Of a DNA stretch of 64,000 nt, positions 57,634 to 64,000 are shown one piece after another. Within the stretch, counting starts at the first letter, position 1. Every line of letters starts with the position of its first letter. The DNA comes from Sulfurivermis sp040755915. Lineage in GTDB: Bacteria; Pseudomonadota; Gammaproteobacteria; Thiohalomonadales; Thiohalomonadaceae. The position numbers and the translations under genes were made by a program. The stretch covers positions 1-64,000 of the forward strand of contig JBFLWM010000019.1 of assembly GCA_040755915.1 (NCBI GenBank), in the 5' to 3' direction. The notes beneath the pieces are model-generated. The model saw only the letters and a program-made list of their open reading frames with translations. It did no database searches and was not told where the DNA came from.

Positions 57634-58254
57634 ATGGATTCCTCCCCGGGATACTTTGGTGCACGGATTACGGCAACGCTCCTCGTGGCGGCAGTGAGCT
57701 GCGGTGCCGTCACGGCACCGACCGGCCGCGCGGAGGCGGCACAGCAACAGGACTGGTTCGCCCACGCCTATGCCGCCCGCTTCACGCACAAACCGTTTCT
57801 CGACACCCTGCGCCTGCAGGCGGACATGGATGACAGCTGGCTCAAGGCAGCGGGCGTGGGGCACCGGTTTGCGGACCCGGCACCACATCTGCAATTGGAA
57901 TGGGAGCTGCAGGCAGCCCAGCATTCCGGTCTGCAACATCACACCGAATTCAACGCGCTCGGCATCGTGCGGATACATCGCTTTGCCTGGGACACCACGC
58001 TGCGCAACAGCGTTGCCTTCGGTCTCGGCGTCTCCTATGCCGCCGCCGAACCGATCCTGGAGAAAACCTATGGCAATACCGAGCGCACGTTGGTGTACAT
58101 GCTGTTCGAAGTGACGGCGGCCACACCACACACGCCGGACTGGAACCTGTTCCTGCGCATCCATCACCGCTCCGGTGCCTTCGGCCTGGTGGCGGACGAT
58201 GTCGACGGCTCCAATTTCATCGGCCTCGGCCTGCGCCATCACTTCGCATGGTAG
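57634..58254 (+). CDS. Outer-membrane beta-barrel protein, PagL-like
   Basis: A 206-residue exported protein with a signal sequence (about 1-34, ending AEA). The mature part alternates aromatic and polar residues and ends in a Trp, as barrel proteins do. FLRIHHRSGAFGLV near the C-terminus resembles the PagL/acyloxyacyl-hydrolase strand with catalytic His and Ser. Lipid A deacylation is possible but unproven. It precedes gshB by 78 bp. Confidence 0.7.
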   Translation: MDSSPGYFGARITATLLVAAVSCGAVTAPTGRAEAAQQQDWFAHAYAARFTHKPFLDTLRLQADMDDSWLKAAGVGHRFADPAPHLQLEWELQAAQHSGLQHHTEFNALGIVRIHRFAWDTTLRNSVAFGLGVSYAAAEPILEKTYGNTERTLVYMLFEVTAATPHTPDWNLFLRIHHRSGAFGLVADDVDGSNFIGLGLRHHFAW

Positions 58255-58332
58255 TCGCGCCGCAGCAGCGCGAAACCTGCCGCCGCCGATTTACGTATAA
58301 TCATCCCGACTCCACACGGAAAACCTCCGCCC

Positions 58333-59286
58333 ATGACCACACTCGGCGTGGTGATGGACCCCATAGGGGCCATCAATTACAAGAAGGACTCCACCCTGGC
58401 GATGCTGCTGGCGGCGCAGGCGCGTGGCTGGCAGTTGCGCTATTTCGAGCTGGCCGATCTCTACCTGCGTGACGGCGAGGCCCGGGGACACAGCCGGCCG
58501 CTGCGGGTGTACGCCGACCCGCAGGGCTGGTTCGAACTGGGCGATGCGGAGGACATGCCGCTGGGCGAGCTGGACGTGATCCTGATGCGCAAGGACCCGC
58601 CCTTCGACATGGAGTACATCTACGCCACCTATCTGCTGGAACTGGCCGAGACGGCGGGCGCGCTGGTGGTGAACCGGGCGCAGAGCCTGCGCGACGCCAA
58701 CGAGAAGCTGTTCGCCGCCTGGTTTCCGCAGTGCACGCCGCCGACGCTGGTGACGCGCGACATGCAGCGTCTGCGCGCCTTCGTCGCGGAGCAGGGCGAG
58801 GCGGTGCTGAAACCACTGGGCGGCATGGGCGGCGCCTCGATCTTCGTCACGCGCCAGGGCGACCCCAATGCCTCGGTGATCATCGAGACCCTCACCGACC
58901 ATGGCCAGCGCTACACCATGGCGCAGCGCTATCTGCCGGAGATAAGCGCAGGCGACAAGCGCATCCTGCTCATCGATGGCGAACCGGTACCCTATGCGCT
59001 GGCACGCATCCCGGCCGAGGGCGAACTGCGCGGCAACCTCGCCGCCGGCGGCAGCGGCGTGGGCGTGCCGCTGTCGGAGCGCGACCGCTGGATCTGTGCC
59101 CAGGTGGCGCCACGGCTGCGCGAGAAGGGCCTGCTGTTCGTCGGCCTTGATGTCATCGGCGACTACCTCACCGAGATCAATGTCACCAGCCCCACCTGCA
59201 TCCGCGAACTGGATGCGCAGTTCGGCCTGGACATCGCCGGGCAACTCATGGACGCCATTGCGGTCAAACTGGCGGCGCGGCATTAA
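58333..59286 (+). CDS. gshB: Glutathione synthetase
   Basis: A 317-residue ATP-grasp enzyme (E. coli 315) joining gamma-glutamylcysteine and glycine. The N-terminal LGVVMDPIGAINYKKDSTLA is diagnostic, as are DPPFDMEYIY, KPLGGMGGASIF and GLDVIGDYLTEINVTSPT. gshA is not in the window. It begins the conserved run gshB, apbE-like, tonB, yqgE, ruvX, pyrR, pyrB. Confidence 0.98.
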   Translation: MTTLGVVMDPIGAINYKKDSTLAMLLAAQARGWQLRYFELADLYLRDGEARGHSRPLRVYADPQGWFELGDAEDMPLGELDVILMRKDPPFDMEYIYATYLLELAETAGALVVNRAQSLRDANEKLFAAWFPQCTPPTLVTRDMQRLRAFVAEQGEAVLKPLGGMGGASIFVTRQGDPNASVIIETLTDHGQRYTMAQRYLPEISAGDKRILLIDGEPVPYALARIPAEGELRGNLAAGGSGVGVPLSERDRWICAQVAPRLREKGLLFVGLDVIGDYLTEINVTSPTCIRELDAQFGLDIAGQLMDAIAVKLAARH

Positions 59287-59338
59287 GCCCAACCCCGCAG
59301 GGTCCGCCCTACCCCGGTATTTGATGTGATCGATATTC

Positions 59339-60355
59339 ATGCATAAGTTCGCTTGCCTGCTGCCCCTCGCCCTCATCCTCGCCGCCTGCCAGGGCGAACC
59401 GCCCGTCCAGCGCAAGACCTTCATCGCCTACGGCAGCCCGGTGACCATCGCCGTGCAGGGCCTGGCAACGGAGCCGGCGCAGCACGCGCTGGAAGAGGCG
59501 GCAACGGATCTGCTGTACATCGAAGAGGGCAACGACCCGGCACGGCCGGGGCCGATGGCACGCACCAACCAGCTGCTGGCGACGACGGCCGGCTTCTCCG
59601 CCGTGCCCTCGCTACTGCCGCAGATCCAGCAGGCGCAGGTGCTGTCGGTGCGCAGCGGCGGGCTGTTCAATCCGGCCCTGGGCGGCCTGCTGGAGCTGTG
59701 GGGTTTCTACAGCGAGCCCAAGGGACCACCGCCGACGCCGGAAGCCATTGCCGCACTGGTGGCACAGCAACCATCGATGAGCGACATCGTCATCGACGGC
59801 ATCACCATGCGCAGCAACAACGCGGCCGTGCGCCTCGACCTGGGCGACTTCGGCCGCGGCTACGCGCTGGATACCGCGCTGGCCCGGCTGCGCGAGGCTG
59901 GCGTCACCACCGGCCAGCTGACCACACCGGGAGCGGCGGCACGCCTGGGCCAGGGTGACGAGCTGGTACTGGTTCTGACCGGCCGCGACGGCCGCACCCC
60001 GCTGGCGCGCATCGCCCTGCAGCCGGACGAGGTGGCCTACACCGTGACCCCGCTGCGCGGCGCCTATCTGCACGACGACCGCCTGTTCCACCCGCTGCTC
60101 GACCCCGCCACGGGCGAACCGGCGCGCAGCGCCTTCGCCATCACCGTGTTCCACACCCGCCTGGCCGAGGCTGCCGCGGCGGCCCATGCCCTGTTCGTGG
60201 CCGGCCCGGCACGCTGGACCGAAACCGCCCGTGCCCTCGGTATCCGTCACGCCCTGCTGGTGGATGCGGAAGACGGGGTGCGCATCACATCCCCGCTGGC
60301 GCCGCGCCTTGTGATGGCCGACGGCACGCTGCAAGCCGTGGTCGATCCGCTATAA
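59339..60355 (+). CDS. ApbE-like lipoprotein, probably inactive
   Basis: A 338-residue lipoprotein (lipobox LAAC, about 14-17) of the FAD:protein FMN transferase family. Family landmarks are present in weakened form: GLFNPALGGLLELWGFY, LDLGDFGRGYALD in place of the usual DLGGIAKGYAVD, and LLDPATGEPA. The expected NxGG nucleotide loop is missing (QLTTPGAAARLG), and the metal Asp of the late ADALST-type box is replaced (AAAAAHALFV). I therefore expect loss of the flavin-transfer activity. It overlaps no neighbour and lies 53 bp after gshB. Confidence 0.78.
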   Translation: MHKFACLLPLALILAACQGEPPVQRKTFIAYGSPVTIAVQGLATEPAQHALEEAATDLLYIEEGNDPARPGPMARTNQLLATTAGFSAVPSLLPQIQQAQVLSVRSGGLFNPALGGLLELWGFYSEPKGPPPTPEAIAALVAQQPSMSDIVIDGITMRSNNAAVRLDLGDFGRGYALDTALARLREAGVTTGQLTTPGAAARLGQGDELVLVLTGRDGRTPLARIALQPDEVAYTVTPLRGAYLHDDRLFHPLLDPATGEPARSAFAITVFHTRLAEAAAAAHALFVAGPARWTETARALGIRHALLVDAEDGVRITSPLAPRLVMADGTLQAVVDPL

Positions 60356-60365
60356 TCCGCCGCAC

Positions 60366-61259
60366 ATGAGCACCCTCGCCCCGACACCACCCGTCCCGCG
60401 CATCGGTTCCGCCGATCGCCTCGGCCTGACGCTGTTTCTCGCCGTCGCCTTCCACGCCATCGTGATCCTCGGCATCAGCTTCGTGCCCAACGACAGGAAT
60501 GCCGCCGACACGCCGCGCACCCTGGAGGTGATCCTGGTGCACAGCAAGAGCGACGAGAAGCCGGACAAGGCCGATTACCTGGCACAGGTCACCCAGCGGG
60601 GCGGCGGCGACGTCGAGGAAAAGGTCCGCCCCGGCAGCCCCTTCGCCAACAGCGCCTCGCGCAGCGAGCAGGGCAATGCCGCCCAAACGCGCCCGCTGAC
60701 CGTGCCCAGGCCGCAACCGACGCCGGAGCCGCGGAACGTCATGACGGTGGAGCAGTCGCGCCTGCGCACCCAGGTCACGCCGGGCGAACGGCGCCCCGAT
60801 ATCCCGGAGGCCCTCACCGCCGCCGAGCTGATGCCCACCAGCCAGGAGATGGCCGCCCTGGCGGCGGAGATCACCCAGCGCATGCAGACCTATGCGGCCA
60901 AGCCACGCGAGAAATACATCACCGCCAGCACCCGGGAATACATCGCCGCCAGTTATGAAAACGCCTGGCGCATGAAGGTGGAGCGCATCGGCAACCTCAA
61001 CTACCCCGATGAGGCGCGCCGCGCCAACCTCTCCGGCGCCCTGATGCTGGACGTGGCCATCAACGCCGACGGCAGCCTGAAGGACGTGCAGGTGGTGCGC
61101 TCCTCCGGCCACCGCGTGCTGGACGAGGGCGCCATCCGCATCGTGAAGATGGCCGCGCCCTATGCCCCGCTGCCGCAGGCACTGCGCAAGGATACCGACG
61201 TCCTGCACATCATCCGCACCTGGCTGTTCGAGAACGGCAACCAGCTGGAGATGCGGTAG
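60366..61259 (+). CDS. tonB: TonB-family energy transducer
   Basis: A 297-residue protein: membrane anchor (about 20-40), a long charged and proline-containing periplasmic spacer, and a C-terminal TonB domain (about 205-290; NLNYPDEARRANLSGALMLD, VVRSSGHRVLDEGAIRIV). It couples the proton gradient to outer-membrane receptors. ExbB/ExbD are not nearby. The stop codon TAG is formed by the first three bases of a REP element, so the true ancestral end may differ by a few residues. Confidence 0.92.
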   Translation: MSTLAPTPPVPRIGSADRLGLTLFLAVAFHAIVILGISFVPNDRNAADTPRTLEVILVHSKSDEKPDKADYLAQVTQRGGGDVEEKVRPGSPFANSASRSEQGNAAQTRPLTVPRPQPTPEPRNVMTVEQSRLRTQVTPGERRPDIPEALTAAELMPTSQEMAALAAEITQRMQTYAAKPREKYITASTREYIAASYENAWRMKVERIGNLNYPDEARRANLSGALMLDVAINADGSLKDVQVVRSSGHRVLDEGAIRIVKMAAPYAPLPQALRKDTDVLHIIRTWLFENGNQLEMR

Positions 61260-61323
61260 GAGCGAATCGCATTCGCGATGCGGCAGCAAAAAGGGGCCCG
61301 GTCGCGAATACGATTCGCTCCTG
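61257..61323. repeat. REP-like inverted pair at the tonB stop
   Basis: TAGGAGCGAATCGCATTCGC (61257 on) faces ATACGATTCGCTCCTG (ending 61323). Both arms match the 96-bp repeats at the window start. The element likely forms a hairpin and may end tonB transcription. No RAYT transposase is in the window. Confidence 0.9.
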
Positions 61324-61372
61324 CAACGTCGCCACCCTTGCGGGCCGCACACACCTTCCCGATACTAGCGCC

Positions 61373-61936
61373 ATGACCGAAACCGCTTCCCTGCGCAATC
61401 ATTTCCTCATCGCCATGCCGCAGCTGGCTGACCCCAATTTCAGCCACACGGTGACCTACATCTGCGAACACAACGCGGAAGGGGCCCTGGGCATCGTCAT
61501 CAACCGCCCGCTGGATCTCACCCTGGGCGAGGTACTGCAGCACATGCAGATCGAGCCCGGCGAACGGGTAGACACCGCCGCACCGGTCTTCAGCGGCGGC
61601 CCGGTGCAAACCGAGCGCGGCTTCGTGCTGCACCGCCCGGTGGGGGCCTGGACCTCCACCCTGCCGGTCACCGCCGACATCGCGCTGACCACCTCACGCG
61701 ACATCATGAATGCCATCGGCCATGGCGAGGGGCCGCAGCAGTTCCTGCTGGCCCTGGGCTACGCCGGCTGGGGCGCCGGCCAACTGGAGCAGGAAATCAC
61801 GCAAAACGCGTGGCTATCCGGCCCGGCCGACCCGGCGATCCTGTTCGATCTGCCTGTGGAAGAGCGCTGGGGCGCCGCCGCCGCCCTCATCGGCGTCGAC
61901 CTGACCCTGCTGTCCAGCGAGGCCGGCCACGCCTGA
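61373..61936 (+). CDS. YqgE/AlgH family protein
   Basis: A 187-residue member of UPF0301 (YqgE/AlgH). NHFLIAMPQLADPNFSHTVT, EGALGIVINRP and GGPVQTERGFVLH are diagnostic. AlgH was linked to alginate control in Pseudomonas, but the biochemical role is unsettled. ruvX follows after 1 bp, the usual pairing. Confidence 0.95.
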   Translation: MTETASLRNHFLIAMPQLADPNFSHTVTYICEHNAEGALGIVINRPLDLTLGEVLQHMQIEPGERVDTAAPVFSGGPVQTERGFVLHRPVGAWTSTLPVTADIALTTSRDIMNAIGHGEGPQQFLLALGYAGWGAGQLEQEITQNAWLSGPADPAILFDLPVEERWGAAAALIGVDLTLLSSEAGHA

Positions 61937-61937
61937 C

Positions 61938-62357
61938 ATGAGTGGCGTCCTGCTCGGCTTCGACTACGGCACCAAGCGCATCGGCATTGCCGTCGGCCAA
62001 ACCCTCACCGGCAGCGCCCGCCCCCTCACCATCGTCAAGGCCCGCGACGGCAAGCCCGACTGGGAGGCGATCACCCGACTCATTGCCGAGTGGCGGCCGG
62101 TAGCCCTGGTGGTCGGAGTGCCGGTGCACATGGACGGCACGGAACATGAGCGCACCGCCCGTGCGCAGCGCTTTGGGAATCAGCTGGCGGGCAGGTACAA
62201 TCTGCCGGTCCATCGCGTCGACGAACGTCTCACCTCCTACGAGGCGGAACTGGAGCTGCGCGCACAGGGCAAGGGGGGTGAGGCGCTGGATGCCGTCGCC
62301 GCGCAACTGATCCTGCAAAGCTGGCTGGACACCCAGGCCGAAGAGAGTCACCCATGA
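61938..62357 (+). CDS. ruvX: YqgF/RuvX-family RNase H-fold nuclease
   Basis: A 139-residue protein with the RNase H-like start LGFDYGTKRIGIAVGQ and the conserved DERLTSYEAE. It is annotated as a putative Holliday-junction resolvase and is linked to processing of pre-16S rRNA. The stop overlaps the start of pyrR by 4 nt, so this gene is coupled with the pyrimidine genes. Confidence 0.96.
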   Translation: MSGVLLGFDYGTKRIGIAVGQTLTGSARPLTIVKARDGKPDWEAITRLIAEWRPVALVVGVPVHMDGTEHERTARAQRFGNQLAGRYNLPVHRVDERLTSYEAELELRAQGKGGEALDAVAAQLILQSWLDTQAEESHP

Positions 62358-62866
62358 CTACGCAACCCGCTATCGAACCCACCCTGCGCGCCATGGCCGA
62401 TCGCCTGCGCGCCTTGCTCGCCGCCCGCGGCATCGGCGATCCCTGCATGGTCGGCATCCACACCGGCGGCGTCTGGGTGGCGCGGCGCCTGCACGAACTG
62501 CTCGAGCTGCGCGAACCGCTTGGTGCACTGGACATCAGCTTCTACCGCGACGACTTCTCGCGCATCGGCGTGCATCCGCAGGTAAAGCCCTCCAACCTGC
62601 CCTTCGACATCGAGGGACGTCACATCATCCTGGTGGATGACGTGCTCTACACCGGCCGCACCATCCGCGCCGCCCTCAACGAACTGTTCGATTACGGCCG
62701 CCCCGCCTCGGTGCTGCTGGTGGCGCTGGTGGAACGCAGCGGCCGTGAGCTGCCGATCCAGGCCGACGTGGCCGGGCTGCAAATGGAGTTGGAAGCCGAT
62801 CAGCAGGTCAAGCTGAGCGGTCCGGACCACCTCGCCCTGACGGTGCAAAGCCATGCCGATCGATAA
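62354..62866 (+). CDS. pyrR: PyrR bifunctional protein
   Basis: A 170-residue phosphoribosyltransferase-fold protein with the PRPP loop ILVDDVLYTGRTIRAAL (about 93-109). In Bacillus PyrR binds pyr mRNA and also has uracil phosphoribosyltransferase activity; in gammaproteobacteria its regulatory role is less clear. It overlaps pyrB by 14 nt. Confidence 0.96.
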   Translation: MTTQPAIEPTLRAMADRLRALLAARGIGDPCMVGIHTGGVWVARRLHELLELREPLGALDISFYRDDFSRIGVHPQVKPSNLPFDIEGRHIILVDDVLYTGRTIRAALNELFDYGRPASVLLVALVERSGRELPIQADVAGLQMELEADQQVKLSGPDHLALTVQSHADR

Positions 62867-63827
62867 ATTGCAGCAGGACGCCAACGGCAACCTGCGCCAC
62901 TTCCTCACCGTCGAGGGACTGAGTCGCAGCGTGCTCACCGAGATCCTCGATCTCGCCGAGTCGTTCATCACGGTGGACGCGCAGAGCGTGAAGAAGGTGC
63001 CGCTGCTGCGCGGCAAGACCATCGCCAACCTGTTCTTCGAATCGAGCACGCGTACGCGTACCACCTTCGAACTGGCGGCCAAAAGGCTGTCCGCCGACGT
63101 GCTCAACATCAACATCCAGACCTCGGCCACCTCCAAGGGCGAGAGCCTGCTCGACATGCTGCACAACCTGGAGGCGATGCACTGCGACATGTTCGTGGTG
63201 CGCCATGCCGATTCCGGTGCTGCCCACTTCATCGCCCGCCACGTCGCGCCGCACGTGTCGGTGGTCAACGCCGGCGACGGCCGCCACGCCCACCCGACCC
63301 AGGGCATGCTGGACATGTTCACCATCCGCCGCCACAAGGGGCCGGACTTCGGCGCGCTGCGCGTGGCCATCGTCGGCGACATCATGCACTCGCGCGTCGC
63401 CCGCTCGCAGATCCACGCCCTCAACACCCTCGGTGTCGGCGAGCTGCGCGTCATTGCCCCCAAGACCCTGGTGCCGCCCGAAGCCAGTGCACTCGGCGTG
63501 CACGTGTATCACGACATGGCGCGCGGCCTGAAGGACGTGGACGTGGTGATCATGCTGCGCCTGCAGCGCGAACGCATGCAGGGTGCGCTGATCCCGAGCG
63601 GCGGTGAATTCTTCCAGCTCTACGGCCTCAATGCCGAGACCCTGGCGCTGGCCAAACCCGATGCCATCGTCATGCACCCCGGCCCCATCAACCGCGGCAT
63701 CGAGATCGACTCGGCGGTGGCCGACGGTGAACAGTCGGTGATCCTGGAGCAGGTGAGCAACGGCATCGCCGTGCGCATGGCGGTGATGTCCATGTGCGTG
63801 GGCCGCGCGGCAGGAGAGGGGGCATAA
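62853..63827 (+). CDS. pyrB: Aspartate carbamoyltransferase catalytic chain
   Basis: A 324-residue enzyme that makes carbamoyl-aspartate. The carbamoyl-phosphate motif FFESSTRTRTTFE and DGRHAHPTQGMLDMF are complete. No pyrI is present; as in Pseudomonas, the enzyme more likely pairs with the pyrC-like protein encoded next. Confidence 0.98.
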   Translation: MPIDKLQQDANGNLRHFLTVEGLSRSVLTEILDLAESFITVDAQSVKKVPLLRGKTIANLFFESSTRTRTTFELAAKRLSADVLNINIQTSATSKGESLLDMLHNLEAMHCDMFVVRHADSGAAHFIARHVAPHVSVVNAGDGRHAHPTQGMLDMFTIRRHKGPDFGALRVAIVGDIMHSRVARSQIHALNTLGVGELRVIAPKTLVPPEASALGVHVYHDMARGLKDVDVVIMLRLQRERMQGALIPSGGEFFQLYGLNAETLALAKPDAIVMHPGPINRGIEIDSAVADGEQSVILEQVSNGIAVRMAVMSMCVGRAAGEGA

Positions 63828-63829
63828 AC

Positions 63830-64000
63830 ATGCATACGGTAATCCGCAACGGCCGCATCATCGACCCGGCCAACCGCCGCGACGAAACCGCCGATATCTA
63901 CATCGCCGCCGGGCGCATCGCCGCCATCGGCGCCGCCCCGGCCAGCTTCTCCGTACAGAAGGAGATCGACGCGCGCGGCAAGTGGGTGCTGCCCGGCCTG
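63830..64000 (+). CDS. pyrC: Dihydroorotase or inactive PyrC-like subunit (cut by window end)
   Basis: Only the first 57 residues are visible: IRNGRIIDPANRRDETADIY, then the typical GKWVLPGL before the metal-binding HxH, which lies outside the window. It begins 2 bp after pyrB. In Pseudomonas and relatives this position holds PyrC', a homologue lacking zinc ligands that is needed for ATCase assembly. Catalytic or inactive type cannot be decided here. Confidence 0.9.
   Translation, partial: MHTVIRNGRIIDPANRRDETADIYIAAGRIAAIGAAPASFSVQKEIDARGKWVLPGL

Overview
The window is a 64 kb stretch of a GC-rich bacterial chromosome, most likely from a gammaproteobacterium related to the purple-sulfur/thio-oxidiser side of the class (Chromatiales-like). 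This is inferred from gene content and order, not from a marker gene: gshB-apbE-like-tonB-yqgE-ruvX-pyrR-pyrB-pyrC, priA-argS-SPOR protein, porin-glnK-amtB opposite ubiK-yifB, and cobalamin-dependent metH. No rRNA, tRNA, phage or insertion sequence was recognised.

Layout. 0-0.4 kb: four tandem 96-bp units built from REP-like arms. 0.4-5.6 kb (minus strand): a defence cluster with an MntA/HepT toxin-antitoxin pair and a one-chain MmeI-like (type IIL) restriction-modification enzyme whose target-recognition segment is AT-rich, followed by a membrane NHL-like protein. 5.7-9.5 kb: metH. 9.7-16.6 kb: a degenerate M48-peptidase-like membrane protein, an orphan ZnuA-like binding protein, small proteins, and a Cache/PAS/GAF/HD-GYP c-di-GMP phosphodiesterase. 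16.6-22 kb: SMR exporter, NfeD, QmcA, a DHH phosphoesterase, a TtcA-like enzyme, an LpxL-type acyltransferase and a fructosamine kinase. 22.1-23.1 kb: an AT-rich glycosyltransferase islet. 23.1-33.2 kb: a PNPOx-fold protein, an HDOD/GAF protein, a DnaA-box cluster with an AT-rich core, priA, a Phd/RelE pair, argS, a SPOR protein and a chemoreceptor. 33.2-43.3 kb: polyamine genes (speA, speE), FetAB-like transporter, a double-CDGSH protein, and a nitrogen operon (TorF porin-glnK-amtB) with a sigma-54 promoter and two NtrC-like sites, then ubiK and yifB.

43.3-48 kb holds the most interesting system: a CRP-type palindrome and a c-di-GMP-I (GEMM) riboswitch precede a tight six-gene operon. It encodes a two-part unknown protein, a small Ras-like GTPase, an ABC-ATPase fused to a dual-specificity-type phosphatase, two roadblock-like proteins, and a ferredoxin/truncated-globin/zinc-ribbon fusion. 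I read it as a second-messenger-gated GTPase signalling module with a redox or gas-sensing arm. I know of no described system with this composition.

48-64 kb: rep helicase, a DUF2589-type five-gene cluster (54.4-57.5 kb) ending in a possible His/Cys caspase-like protein, a frameshifted histidine kinase, and the gshB-to-pyrC run of housekeeping genes, with a REP element whose first bases form the tonB stop codon.

All calls come from reading the sequence and recalling family motifs; no database search was possible.
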